NCBI GenBank assembly: GCA_023442945.1
Contig: JAEZWW010000049.1
Location: 1-56,426 of the forward strand
DNA length: 56,426 nucleotides
Direction: 5' to 3'
Source: Pseudomonadota bacterium
Lineage (GTDB): Bacteria > Pseudomonadota > Gammaproteobacteria > Burkholderiales > Burkholderiaceae_C
Shown: positions 1 through 8,471 of the stretch, piece by piece
Numbering within the stretch: the first letter of the stretch is position 1
Layout of the letters: every line of letters starts with the position of its first letter
Position numbers and translations under genes: made by a program
The notes under the pieces: model-generated
The model's input: the letters and a program-made list of their open reading frames with translations, nothing else
Databases searched by the model: none
Told to the model about the DNA's origin: nothing

Positions 1-126
1 GAGCGTACGGCCTGGTTGCCCGCCTTCCTGAGTTACTACAACGCCCGAAGGCCCCACTCGGCCCTGGGCCACAAGCCTCCCGCTTCAAGACTCGGCGGGA
101 ACAACCTATTGCAACTCGACAGCTAG
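1..126 (+). pseudogene. IS481-type transposase, C-terminal fragment (cut by the window edge)
   Basis: Frame 1 is open from base 1 to the TAG at 124-126 and encodes 41 residues. It contains the motif FLSYYNARRPHSALGHKPP followed by a short Arg/Asn-rich tail, which is the usual end of the rve integrase domain in IS481/IS3-type transposases. The rest of the gene lies outside the window, so I cannot tell whether the element is intact. No terminal inverted repeat was identified. A copy of the dispersed core repeat begins at base 126, on the last base of the stop codon, so the element boundary and the repeat touch. Confidence 0.8.
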
Positions 127-166
127 CCCTAGGTGCATCTGCGTAGGCAGTTATCGCTTTAGAAGC
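126..166 (+). repeat. Dispersed core repeat, copy 1
   Basis: CCCTA at 127-131, 8 nt, TGCGT, 4 nt, AGTT: the core spacing is kept with one change in each of the last two blocks. It abuts the transposase stop codon. Confidence 0.75.
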
Positions 167-270
167 ATCCATCGCTGCTAAAACAGGCCTCAGCGCTGCC
201 CGCTGACACACCGCGCAATGGTGACAGATCGGGTCACGCCGTTCACCCATGCGCGACCTACACTCCCGCC

Positions 271-990
271 ATGTCCCGCGCCGCCCGCCTGCTGCAACTG
301 CTGGAACACCTGCGCGCCCGCCGCACCGCTGTGCCGGGCGCCGAGCTGGCGCGCGCGGCGGACGTCAGCCTGCGCACGCTGTACCGCGACATCGCCACGC
401 TGCGCGAGCAGGGCGCGCAGATCGAGGGCGACCCCGGCGTTGGCTACGTGCTGCGCCCCGGCTTCACGCTGCCGCCGCTGATGTTCACCGAAGACGAGCT
501 GGAAGCCCTGGTGCTGGGCGCGCGCTGGGTCGCCAGCCAGGCGGCCGACCCTGAGCTGGCGCTGGCTGCCCACGGGGTGATGAACCGCATCGGCGCCACC
601 TTGCCCGCGCCGCTGCGCCTGGCGGTCGAAACCAGCGGCTTGTTCGTGCCTGCGCGCTGCGCCACGGCCGCGCCCGCGCCCTGGCTGCCTGCGCTGCGCC
701 AAGCCATCCGGCGCGAACACGCGATCTGGCTGGACTACCGCGATGAAACCGGTGAAGCCACGCGCCGCCGCGTCTGGCCCTTTGCCATGGGCTTTTTCGA
801 CCACGCGCGGCTGATGGCCGCGTGGTGCGAACTGCGACAGGACTTCCGCCACTTTCGCGCCGACCGGGTGGTTGACCTGGCCGACACAGGCGCGCGCTAC
901 CCCGAGCGCCGCCACGTGCTCATCCGCCGCTGGCAGGCGCAGTTGCAGATCGAGCGCGCGCCCCAAGAAGCCACTGCTGACAGAAGCTGA
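271..990 (+). CDS. YafY/WYL-family transcriptional regulator
   Basis: 239-residue predicted regulator. Residues 1-60 form a DeoR/HTH_11-type winged helix (RAARLLQLLEHLRARRT and then SLRTLYRDIATLREQG as recognition helix). Residues about 120-205 form a WYL domain (IWLDYRDETGE, then VWPFAMGFFDHARLMAAWCE, with the usual W-Y-L triad region partly altered). In this family the WYL domain senses a ligand, often nucleic acid or a small metabolite, and controls DNA binding. It lies 54 nt upstream of a GST gene on the same strand, a pairing common in Burkholderiales, so it may regulate that gene. The ATG at 271 gives the full HTH. The target is unknown. Confidence 0.88.
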   Translation: MSRAARLLQLLEHLRARRTAVPGAELARAADVSLRTLYRDIATLREQGAQIEGDPGVGYVLRPGFTLPPLMFTEDELEALVLGARWVASQAADPELALAAHGVMNRIGATLPAPLRLAVETSGLFVPARCATAAPAPWLPALRQAIRREHAIWLDYRDETGEATRRRVWPFAMGFFDHARLMAAWCELRQDFRHFRADRVVDLADTGARYPERRHVLIRRWQAQLQIERAPQEATADRS

Positions 991-1044
991 CACACAGCGT
1001 CGTCAGACTGACGCTGCCTTTCACCCTTCACCCAGGAGAGCGCC

Positions 1045-1662
1045 ATGACCGACACCCTGACCTTCTACACCAACCCCATGTCCCGCGCCCGCGTGACGCG
1101 CTGGATGCTGGAAGAAACCGGCCTGCCGTACGACACGCAGGTGCTGGAATACGGCACCAGCATGAAGGCGCCGCCCTACCTGGCCATCAACCCGATGGGC
1201 AAGGTGCCCGCCATCCGGCACGGCGACACCGTCGTCACCGAAAACGCCGCCATCTGCATGTACCTGGCCGACCTGGTGCCCGAGAAAAAACTCGCGCCCC
1301 CCGTCGGCAGCCACGCGCGCGGGCCGTACTACCGCTGGATCAGCTTCATGGGCCCGCTGGAGCAGCTGATGGTCGCCAAGACCACCGGCGGCCCGCTGCC
1401 CGATCCCGGCATGGCCGGCTACGGCAACGAGACCGACCTGGTCAACACCCTCGAAGCCGCGGTCGCCGGTCACGACCACCTGGCCGGCACCAGCTTCACC
1501 GCCGCCGACCTGCTGGTGTCGTCTTACATCGGCTGGTATTTGCAGTTCCAGCTGCTGGAAGCGCGCCCCGCTTTCACCCGCTTCGTCGAGCTGCACCGCA
1601 ACCGCCCGGCGGCCCAGCGCGCGTACGAGCTGGATGGGCCGATTCCGGAAAAGCGGGGCTGA
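1045..1662 (+). CDS. Glutathione S-transferase family protein
   Basis: 205 residues with two GST domains. The thioredoxin-like N-terminal domain (1-80) has TFYTNPMSRARVTRWMLEE at the glutathione-site loop and the cis-Pro and specificity segment NPMGKVPAI, then TENAAICMYLAD. The all-alpha C-terminal domain (90-200) contains FTAADLLVSSYIGW with the conserved helix-6 Asp. The likely role is cytosolic glutathione conjugation or a related reductive reaction; the substrate cannot be read from sequence. A good ribosome binding site (AGGAGA) precedes the ATG at 1045. It probably shares control with the WYL regulator just upstream. Confidence 0.93.
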   Translation: MTDTLTFYTNPMSRARVTRWMLEETGLPYDTQVLEYGTSMKAPPYLAINPMGKVPAIRHGDTVVTENAAICMYLADLVPEKKLAPPVGSHARGPYYRWISFMGPLEQLMVAKTTGGPLPDPGMAGYGNETDLVNTLEAAVAGHDHLAGTSFTAADLLVSSYIGWYLQFQLLEARPAFTRFVELHRNRPAAQRAYELDGPIPEKRG

Positions 1663-1709
1663 TCGGCACCGATCCGGCGCGATGGCGGGCACGCGGTCAA
1701 GCAGTCATC

Positions 1710-1754
1710 GCTATTGATTGGATAGCTGCCAGCGCAGAGGGGTCTAGGGTCAAC
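1710..1754 (-). repeat. Dispersed core repeat, copy 2
   Basis: On the minus strand: CCCTA, 8 nt, TGCGC, 4 nt, AGCTAT, then an AT-rich tail ending in ATAGC. It lies between the GST gene and pgpA. Confidence 0.85.
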
Positions 1755-1911
1755 GGCTGAAAAAGCATGCATCCTTCTTGCGGCAGGCACCCCGGCCGGC
1801 CAACGCGCCGCGCGCGTTCGGCACAATGCGGGGTACACCGTTTGGAATGCGCCGCATGTTGATTTCCTGCTCTGGCCTTGCTCAGCCTTGCGTTGCCGCG
1901 GGTGGGCCAGC

Positions 1912-2571
1912 ATGAGCCTGGCCGACACCCCGCGCGATGATGTGCAGGACGTCACACCGCGCGCCCTGCCGACCGACCCGGATCGGGACCGTGCACGTTC
2001 TGGCGCCACCGCCCAGCCCATTGCGCTGGAACCGGTCGCAGGCCCTGACGCCGATGGCCCGCGGCCCGCGGGCGCCGTGCGCCCCACCGCGCGCTTCCTG
2101 CGCAGCCACCCCGCGCACGTGCTGGCGCTGGCCTTTGGCGCAGGCCTGTCGCCCGTGGCGGCCGGGACCGTGGGCACGCTGTGGGCGTGGTTGGTGTGGG
2201 CGCTGTTGATCGACCGCCTGACGCCCGCCGGGCAAGGCGTGGTGATCGGCGTCACGCTGCTGCTCAGCGTGTGGGCCAGCACGGTGACGGCGCGCCACCT
2301 CCGCACCGCCGACCCGGGCGCGATCGTGATCGACGAGGTCGTGGCGTTTTGGGCCGTGCTGTGGCTCATCTCGCCCGCCACGTTCTGGGCGCAGTGCGTG
2401 GCGTTCGCGCTGTTCCGCTTCTTCGACGCCGTCAAGCCCGGGCCGGTGGGCTGGGCCGATCGGCTGTTGCACGGCGCGCGCGGCTGGAGGGGCGGCTTCG
2501 GCATCGTGCTGGACGATCTGGTGGCGGCGTTCTGCACGCTGTTGGTGATGGCCTTGTGGCGTGGTCTATGA
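1912..2571 (+). CDS. pgpA: Phosphatidylglycerophosphatase A
   Basis: 219 residues. The enzyme removes phosphate from phosphatidylglycerophosphate at the inner membrane, the last step to phosphatidylglycerol. The PgpA domain runs from about residue 70 to the end. It starts with FGAGLSPVAAGTVGTL, the family's glycine-rich signature, and includes IVIDEVVAFW with the conserved acidic pair and FRFFDAVKPGPVGWADRL. Several hydrophobic segments fit a membrane protein. The ATG at 1912 is preferred over a TTG at 1888. The N-terminal 60 residues are charged, Pro/Ala-rich and poorly conserved in this family. The stop overlaps the pncC start (ATGA), so the two genes are coupled. The usual upstream partner thiL is absent. 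Confidence 0.93.
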   Translation: MSLADTPRDDVQDVTPRALPTDPDRDRARSGATAQPIALEPVAGPDADGPRPAGAVRPTARFLRSHPAHVLALAFGAGLSPVAAGTVGTLWAWLVWALLIDRLTPAGQGVVIGVTLLLSVWASTVTARHLRTADPGAIVIDEVVAFWAVLWLISPATFWAQCVAFALFRFFDAVKPGPVGWADRLLHGARGWRGGFGIVLDDLVAAFCTLLVMALWRGL

Positions 2572-3104
2572 ACGATTTGCTATCAACATCGGAGCTGCTT
2601 GCGCAGGGTGCTGTAGGGCTGCAGGCCGATTTGGTTGAAAAACTGGCAGAGCGCCTGCGTGCGCGGCACCAGTGGCTGGTCACCGCCGAAAGCTGTACCG
2701 GCGGGCTGATCGCCGGCGCCTGCACCGACCTGGCGGGCAGCAGCGATTGGTTCGAGCGCGGCTTCGTCACCTACAGCAACGCCGCCAAGACCGAGCTGCT
2801 GGGCGTCCCCGCCGAGCTGATTGCGGGCCACGGCGCCGTCAGTGAGGCCGTCGTGCGCGCGATGGCCGAAGGCGCGCTGCGCCGCGCCCCCGCCCAGCTG
2901 TCGATCGCCGTCACTGGCGTAGCCGGACCGGGCGGTGGCAGCGCCGACAAGCCGGTGGGCACGGTGTGGTTCGGCTGGTGCGTGGACGGCCGCACGGACA
3001 GCGAACGTGTGCGCTTTGACGGCGACCGCGCTGCGGTGCGCGCGCAAACGGTGGTGCACGCGCTGCAAGGCCTGCTGGCGCGGCTGGACGGGGGCCGCCG
3101 CTGA
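2568..3104 (+). CDS. pncC: Nicotinamide-nucleotide amidohydrolase (CinA C-terminal type)
   Basis: 178 residues, the short form with only the CinA C-terminal domain. PncC deamidates nicotinamide mononucleotide to nicotinate mononucleotide in NAD salvage. The catalytic region TAESCTGGLI includes Ser42. Also present are FVTYSNAAKTELLGV, HGAVSEAVVRAMAEGA and VTGVAGPGGG, all family hallmarks. It overlaps the pgpA stop by ATGA. Odd feature: residues about 4-22 are encoded by a copy of the dispersed core repeat (2579-2632), so the N terminus seems to come from that element. A TTG near 2631 could be an alternative start after it. Confidence 0.92.
   Translation: MNDLLSTSELLAQGAVGLQADLVEKLAERLRARHQWLVTAESCTGGLIAGACTDLAGSSDWFERGFVTYSNAAKTELLGVPAELIAGHGAVSEAVVRAMAEGALRRAPAQLSIAVTGVAGPGGGSADKPVGTVWFGWCVDGRTDSERVRFDGDRAAVRAQTVVHALQGLLARLDGGRR
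2579..2632 (-). repeat. Dispersed core repeat, copy 3, inside the 5' end of pncC
   Basis: Minus-strand core: CCCTA, 8 nt, TGCGC, AAGC, AGCT, with a degenerate tail ending in ATAGC and the extended AAATCGGCCTG flank. It is translated on the plus strand as part of PncC, including the peptide ELLAQGAVG. Confidence 0.85.
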
Positions 3105-3395
3105 CGCGCGGCGCGAACGCGCGCCACGCTATCAGCCGCCCCGGGCTGGGCAAAGGTGGCGATCATTGTTTCCGAAGCGGAACGGCCCGGTGCGGCACCC
3201 GGTGGCGCGCCCTTCGCAGCGCCCCTGCGCCGCCTTCGACCGCCGGGTCGCCCACGTCTTAGGCGCGACAAACGGCTCCGTTAAGATGGTCCGAACCCTG
3301 CGGGCGCCCAGCAGATGGGCCCGCCCTGCGTCGGCCACCGCGCCCGACGCCCAGCGTGCGCCGTGCTGCGCACCGCCACTGGAGATTTCCCCGAC

Positions 3396-5321
3396 ATGAC
3401 GCCGCCCATCACCTTCACCAACACCGTGCGCTACAGCACCCTGGCGCTGTGCGTGCTGCTGGCGCTGTTGAGCCTGTTTTCGATGATCGCCTTCGGCACC
3501 GGCCTGCCGTGGTTGCTGCTGGCGCTGGTGTTGATGGCGGTTGGCATCTACGACCTGAACCAGTCGCGCCACGCGATCCTGCGCAACTACCCGATCCTGG
3601 GGCACATGCGCTTTGCGCTGGAGTTCATCCGCCCGGAGATCCGCCAGTACTTCATCGAGAGCGATACCGAGTCGCAGCCCTTTTCGCGCGCGCAGCGCTC
3701 CATCGTTTACCAGCGCGCCAAGGGCGATCCGGACAACCGGCCGTTCGGCACGCAGCTGGATGTCAGCGCCGAGGGCTACGAATGGGTCAACCATTCGCTG
3801 CACCCGACGCAGATCGCGTCGCACGATTTCCGCATCTGGATCGGTGGCGAGCCGGGCGGTGCGCGCGTGGGCGTGTCGCCGTGCACGCAGCCCTACAGCG
3901 CCAGCGTGTTCAACATCTCGGCCATGAGCTTTGGCGCGCTGTCCAGCCAGGCCATCCTGTCGCTGAACCAGGGCGCCAAGATCGGCGGCTTTGCGCACGA
4001 CACGGGCGAAGGCTCCATTTCGCAGTACCACCGCGTGCACGGCGGGGACTTGATCTGGGAGATCGGCTCGGGCTACTTCGGCTGCCGCAACCCGGACGGC
4101 AGTTTCAGCGCCGAGCGCTTTGCCGAGCAGGCGCGCGAGCCGCAGGTGAAGATGATCGAGATCAAGCTCAGCCAGGGCGCCAAGCCGGGCCATGGCGGCG
4201 TGCTGCCAGGGCCCAAGGTCACGCCGGAGATCGCGGCGGCGCGCGGCGTGCCGGTGGGCGTGGATTGCATCTCGCCGTCGGCGCACAGCGCGTTTTCAAC
4301 GCCGGTGGAGTTGATGCAGTTCGTGGCGCGCCTGCGCGAGCTGTCGGGTGGCAAGCCCACCGGCTTCAAGCTGTGCATCGGCCACCCGTGGGAATGGTTC
4401 GCCATTGCCAAGGCGATGCTGGAGACGGGGATCACGCCCGACTTCATCGTCGTCGATGGCGCCGAAGGCGGCACCGGCGCGGCGCCGGTCGAATTCACCG
4501 ACCACGTCGGCACGCCGCTGCAGGAAGGCTTGCGGCTGGTGCACAACACGCTGATCGGCGTCGGCCTGCGCGACCGCATCAAGCTGGGCTGCGCCGGCAA
4601 GATCACCAACTCGTTCGACATCGCGCGCATGCTGGCGCTGGGCGCCGACTGGTGCAATTCGGGCCGCGCTTTCATGATGGCCGTGGGTTGCATTCAGGCG
4701 CAGACCTGCCATACGGGACGCTGCCCCACGGGCGTGACCACGCAGGACCCGCTGCGCCAGCGCGCCCTGGTGGTGGCCGACAAGGCACCGCGCGTGGCGC
4801 AGTACCACGCCAACACGCTGCACGCGCTGAAGGAATTGCTGCAGGCCGCGGGCCTGAAGCACACGGACGAGGTCACCACGCACCACATCGTGCGCCGCAT
4901 CGACGACACCGAGGTGCGCCTGCTGTCCGCGCTGATGCCGCAGGTCGCGCCCGGCGCGATCCTGACCGACCTGGCGCACCTGCACAACGTGTTTCGCCTG
5001 TACTGGCCGCTGGCGAATGCGCACAGTTTTGCGCCGCAAGAGCCGGCTGAAGGCGACGCGCCGCCCGACCTGCGCGCCGGGTCCTCGCAGCGCAAAGGCA
5101 ACGCGCCCGCATCGGCCGCTGAGGTGGCGCGGCAGCTGCATCCGCAGCCTGCCGCGAAGGCCGTCAGCGCGACCCGCGTCACGCCCGAACAGGCGGCTGC
5201 GCCGATCGCCGCGCCGCCTTCGCCGACTGAGGTGCCGCCGACCTGGCAGGCATCGGATGCGCACACGGCCGCCATGGCACCCACGCAGGCGAGTGGTGAT
5301 GGCCCGATCGCACGCCCTTGA
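3396..5321 (+). CDS. FMN-binding glutamate synthase family protein, membrane-anchored
   Basis: 641 residues. Two hydrophobic segments (about 12-35 and 38-55) form an N-terminal membrane anchor. They are followed by a glutamate-synthase-like alpha/beta-barrel (about 130-470) with SAMSFGALSSQAILSLNQGAKIGG split over the FMN-binding region, IKLSQGAKPGHGG, VDGAEGGTGAAP and a Cys-rich GCIQAQTCHTGRCPTGV that recalls the Fe-S cluster loop of GltB. No glutaminase domain is present, so it is an archaeal/short GltS relative; physiological substrate unknown. The last 100 residues are Ala/Pro-rich and low in complexity. The ATG at 3396, after GGAGAT, is preferred over an in-frame upstream codon at 3315 because the anchor follows directly. 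It appears to be a single-gene unit. Confidence 0.88.
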   Translation: MTPPITFTNTVRYSTLALCVLLALLSLFSMIAFGTGLPWLLLALVLMAVGIYDLNQSRHAILRNYPILGHMRFALEFIRPEIRQYFIESDTESQPFSRAQRSIVYQRAKGDPDNRPFGTQLDVSAEGYEWVNHSLHPTQIASHDFRIWIGGEPGGARVGVSPCTQPYSASVFNISAMSFGALSSQAILSLNQGAKIGGFAHDTGEGSISQYHRVHGGDLIWEIGSGYFGCRNPDGSFSAERFAEQAREPQVKMIEIKLSQGAKPGHGGVLPGPKVTPEIAAARGVPVGVDCISPSAHSAFSTPVELMQFVARLRELSGGKPTGFKLCIGHPWEWFAIAKAMLETGITPDFIVVDGAEGGTGAAPVEFTDHVGTPLQEGLRLVHNTLIGVGLRDRIKLGCAGKITNSFDIARMLALGADWCNSGRAFMMAVGCIQAQTCHTGRCPTGVTTQDPLRQRALVVADKAPRVAQYHANTLHALKELLQAAGLKHTDEVTTHHIVRRIDDTEVRLLSALMPQVAPGAILTDLAHLHNVFRLYWPLANAHSFAPQEPAEGDAPPDLRAGSSQRKGNAPASAAEVARQLHPQPAAKAVSATRVTPEQAAAPIAAPPSPTEVPPTWQASDAHTAAMAPTQASGDGPIARP

Positions 5322-5641
5322 TATCCGATTTCTGAAGCGTTTGAGCCGCCAGCCCTAGATAGATCTGCGCGGGCAGCTCCTAAAAATGTAGCTTATTGTC
5401 ACGCGCGAGCGGCTTGGAGGGCGCGCGCGCGGTCAACCGACAGTGGCCTTTTGCAGTGCGCTGCACGGCGCTGCGCGCGTGCGTTGCGGTGGCTGGCGCA
5501 GAGGTCCTTTGACGCACGCGTGGGGAGTAAGAAGTTCCCCTGACAAACGGGCGATTTGACGGGTGAAAACCCCTATCGGTCTGCTGCAGTGCGCAATGGA
5601 TAATGCGCCCGTTTTTCAATCTATTGGGTACGTCGGGCCAC
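5322..5641. other. Intergenic region upstream of the liv operon
   Basis: 320 nt without a convincing gene. It holds core repeat copy 4 (5351-5392), a GC-rich stretch, and an imperfect GGGGA...TCCCC inverted repeat at 5522-5540. A TTGACG at about 5557 and GATAAT at about 5598 are the best promoter-like hexamers, but their spacing is not canonical, so the liv promoter is not assigned. Confidence 0.5.
5351..5392 (+). repeat. Dispersed core repeat, copy 4
   Basis: CCCTA, 8 nt, TGCGC, 4 nt, AGCT, then TCCTAAAAATGTAGC as the tail. It lies 29 nt after the stop of the glutamate-synthase-like gene. Confidence 0.88.
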
Positions 5642-6418
5642 ATGAGTTCGGACAACATTCTGGAAACACGCGGGCTCGTCAAAGAGTTCAAGGGCTTTGT
5701 GGCCGTCAACGATGTGAACCTCAAGGTTCGCCGCGGCAGCATCCACGCCTTGATTGGCCCCAACGGCGCAGGCAAGACCACGTGCTTCAACCTGCTGACC
5801 AAGTTCCTTGAGCCGACGCGCGGACAGATCCTGTTTGACGGCGTCGACATCACCAAAGAGAAGCCCGCGCAGATCGCCCGACGCGGTGTGGTGCGCTCGT
5901 TTCAGATCTCGTCGACCTTCCCGCACATGAGCGTTCTGGAGAACGTTCGTGTTGCGCTGCAGCAGACCTTGGGCACGGCGTTTCACTTCTGGAAGCCCGA
6001 GCGTTCGCTGAACCAGCTGAACACGCGCTGCATGGAGCTGCTGGACGAGGTCGGCCTGACCCAGTACGCGCACCTGACCGCGGTGGACCTGCCCTACGGC
6101 CGCAAGCGCGCGCTGGAGATCGCCACCACGCTGGCGATGGACCCGAAGCTGATGCTGCTGGACGAGCCGACGCAGGGCATGGGCCACGAGGACGTGGACA
6201 TGGTCACCCAACTGATCAAGAAAGTCGCCGCCAACCGCACGGTGCTGATGGTGGAGCACAACATGAGCGTGGTGGGCAGCATCGCCGACATGATCACCGT
6301 GCTGCAGTTCGGCCAGGTGATTGCCGAAGGGCCGTACGCCGAGGTGTCACGCAACCCGCAGGTGCTGGAAGCCTACATGGGCAGTGCCGAAGAAGCGCTG
6401 GTCGGCGCACACGGCTGA
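5642..6418 (+). CDS. livG: Branched-chain amino-acid-type ABC transporter ATPase (LivG)
   Basis: 258-residue cytoplasmic ATPase that energises the importer encoded downstream. Walker A GPNGAGKT lies at residues 39-46, the signature-region equivalent is LPYGRKRALEIA, Walker B is LMLLDEPTQGM and the switch His lies in VLMVEHNMSV. The C-terminal VIAEGPYAEV...EAYMG ending is typical of LivG. The ATG at 5642 is preferred over 5603 because family members start just before the first beta strand. It is the first gene of livG-livF-SBP-livH-livM, with 10 nt to livF. Whether the cargo is leucine-type amino acids, urea or an aromatic acid cannot be decided here. Confidence 0.93.
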   Translation: MSSDNILETRGLVKEFKGFVAVNDVNLKVRRGSIHALIGPNGAGKTTCFNLLTKFLEPTRGQILFDGVDITKEKPAQIARRGVVRSFQISSTFPHMSVLENVRVALQQTLGTAFHFWKPERSLNQLNTRCMELLDEVGLTQYAHLTAVDLPYGRKRALEIATTLAMDPKLMLLDEPTQGMGHEDVDMVTQLIKKVAANRTVLMVEHNMSVVGSIADMITVLQFGQVIAEGPYAEVSRNPQVLEAYMGSAEEALVGAHG

Positions 6419-6428
6419 AGGCAAGCAT

Positions 6429-7145
6429 ATGAGTACCTCTGTTTCCGCGAACGCGATCGAATTGAAGGACGTGCACGCCTGGTATGGCGAGTCGCACATC
6501 CTGCACGGCGTCAACATGCACGTGCGCCAGGGCGAGGTCGTCAGTCTGCTCGGCCGCAACGGCGCCGGTCGCACGACCACGCTGCGCACGCTGATGGGTC
6601 TGGTGGGCAAGCGCACCGGCTCGATCCAGATCAACGGCACCGAAACCACCAAGATGGCGCCGCACCACATCGCGCGCCTGGGCGTCGGTTACTGCCCGGA
6701 AGAGCGCGGCATCATGACCTCGCTCACCTGCCAGGAAAACCTGATGCTGCCGCCCAAGCTGGCCGAAGGTGGCATGACCGTGGACGAGATCTACGACATG
6801 TTCCCCAACCTGAAGGCGCGCCGCAACAGCCCGGGTGGCCGTTTGTCGGGTGGCGAACAACAGATGCTGGCGGTGGGGCGCATTCTGCGCACCGGCGCCA
6901 AGATCCTGCTGCTGGACGAGATTTCCGAAGGCCTGGCGCCGGTGATCGTGCAGGCGCTGGCCCGCATGATCCGCGAGTTGCGCACGCGTGGCTTCACCGT
7001 GCTGATGGTGGAGCAGAACTTCCGCTTTGCTGCGCCCCTGGCCGACCGCTTCTACATCATGGAGCGCGGCCTGATCGTGCGCGAGTTCACGGCCGATGAG
7101 CTGCAGGCCAACATGCACATGTTGCACGAGTACCTGGGCGTCTGA
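6429..7145 (+). CDS. livF: Branched-chain amino-acid-type ABC transporter ATPase (LivF)
   Basis: 238 residues, the second ATPase of the importer. It has the signature LSGGEQQMLAVGRIL, Walker B ILLLDEISEGLAP and the switch region VLMVEQNF. The Walker A motif reads GRNGAGRT at residues 42-49: the usual Lys is Arg48 (codon CGC at 6570-6572). The Walker lysine normally contacts the ATP beta/gamma phosphates, so this site may hydrolyse poorly, or Arg may be tolerated as in some LivF homologues. The frame is otherwise intact and nothing else suggests decay. The ATG at 6429 lies 11 nt after livG. Confidence 0.92.
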   Translation: MSTSVSANAIELKDVHAWYGESHILHGVNMHVRQGEVVSLLGRNGAGRTTTLRTLMGLVGKRTGSIQINGTETTKMAPHHIARLGVGYCPEERGIMTSLTCQENLMLPPKLAEGGMTVDEIYDMFPNLKARRNSPGGRLSGGEQQMLAVGRILRTGAKILLLDEISEGLAPVIVQALARMIRELRTRGFTVLMVEQNFRFAAPLADRFYIMERGLIVREFTADELQANMHMLHEYLGV

Positions 7146-7197
7146 GCCCGATCCAAGTTTTTTTGTTGACCGTCCGTTACCTCAAGGAGAAGTCTGT

Positions 7198-8418
7198 ATG
7201 AAACGCAAATTGCTGTGCGCCCTGATTGCGGGTATGGGTGTGGGGGCCGCTGGCGTGGCTCAGGCTCAGATATCCGGCAACGTGGTCAAGATCGGCGTCA
7301 TGAACGACATGTCGGGCCTGTACGCCGACATCGGCGGCCCGGCCTCGGTGATCGCCGCCAAGATGGCGGTGGAGGACTACCTCAAGGCGACGAAGTCGCA
7401 ACTGAAGGTGGAAGTGGTGTCGGCCGACCACCAGAACAAGCCCGACGTGGGTTCGAGCGTGGCACGCAAGTGGTACGACTCGGATGGCGTTGACGTGATC
7501 GTTGACGTGCCGACGTCTTCCGTGGGTCTTGCGGTGAACCAGGTCACCAAGGAAAAAGGCAAGGCCTACATCAACACCGGCGCCGGCACGGCCGATTTGA
7601 CCGGCAAGGACTGTTCGCCCAACACCGTGCACTGGCTGTACGACACCTGGATGCTGGCACACGGCACGGGCAGCGCGGTGGTGAAGAACGGTGGCGACAG
7701 CTGGTTCTTCCTGACCGCCGACTACGCCTTCGGCCACGCGCTGGAGCGTGACACGTCCGAAGTGGTGAAGGCTTCCGGCGGCAAGGTGCTGGGCAGCGTC
7801 AAGGTGCCGCTGAACACGCAAGACTTCTCGTCCTTCCTGCTGCAGGCGCAATCGTCCAAGGCCAAGATCATCGGTCTGGCCAACGCCGGTGGCGACACCA
7901 TCAACTCGATCAAACAGGCGTCCGAGTTCGGCATCACCAAGGGCGGCCAGAAGCTGGCCGGTCTGCTGGTGTTCCTGCCCGATATCCACGGCCTCGGTCT
8001 GGACAAGGCGCAAGGCCTGAACGTGACCGAGACCTTCTACTGGGACCTGAACGACCAGACCCGCGCCTGGAGCAAGCGCTTCGCCGCGGCCAATGGCGGC
8101 AAGTACCCCTCGTCTGACCACGCAGGCGTGTACGCCGGTGTGCTGCACTACCTGAAGGCCGTGGACGCCGGCAAGACCGACGACGGCACCAAGGTCATCG
8201 CCAAGATGAAAGAGCTGCCGACCGACGACATCCTGTTCGGAAAAGGCACGATCCGCGCCGACGGCCGCAAGCTGCACAACGCCTACCTGTTCGAAGTGAA
8301 GAAGCCGAGCGAGTCGAAGGGCCCTTACGACTACTACAAGGTGATCTCGACGATCCCGGCCGACAAGGCGTTCCGCCCAATCGACCAGGGCAACTGCCCG
8401 CTGGTCGCCAAGAAGTAA
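7198..8418 (+). CDS. ABC transporter periplasmic substrate-binding protein (Leu/Ile/Val-binding type)
   Basis: 406 residues. An N-terminal signal peptide (MKRKLLCALIAG with cleavage near AQA, residue 22) sends it to the periplasm. The type I periplasmic-binding fold follows (VVKIGVMNDMSGLYADIGG, later WFFLTADYAFGHALERD and a conserved C-terminal half). AAGGAG precedes the ATG at 7198. It sits between the ATPases and the permeases of the same operon and presumably delivers their cargo. A clear paralogue, without transporter genes beside it, is encoded at 40819-42063. Ligand unknown. Confidence 0.93.
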   Translation: MKRKLLCALIAGMGVGAAGVAQAQISGNVVKIGVMNDMSGLYADIGGPASVIAAKMAVEDYLKATKSQLKVEVVSADHQNKPDVGSSVARKWYDSDGVDVIVDVPTSSVGLAVNQVTKEKGKAYINTGAGTADLTGKDCSPNTVHWLYDTWMLAHGTGSAVVKNGGDSWFFLTADYAFGHALERDTSEVVKASGGKVLGSVKVPLNTQDFSSFLLQAQSSKAKIIGLANAGGDTINSIKQASEFGITKGGQKLAGLLVFLPDIHGLGLDKAQGLNVTETFYWDLNDQTRAWSKRFAAANGGKYPSSDHAGVYAGVLHYLKAVDAGKTDDGTKVIAKMKELPTDDILFGKGTIRADGRKLHNAYLFEVKKPSESKGPYDYYKVISTIPADKAFRPIDQGNCPLVAKK

Positions 8419-8471
8419 GTTCGACCTAGACGACGCGACAGCGACAGACAACAGCAAGGCGTAGGACACGC

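Noticed and set aside
3315..3395. Longer N terminus of the glutamate-synthase-like protein
   Set aside because: It would place Arg-rich sequence before the membrane anchor; the ATG at 3396 has a better ribosome binding site.
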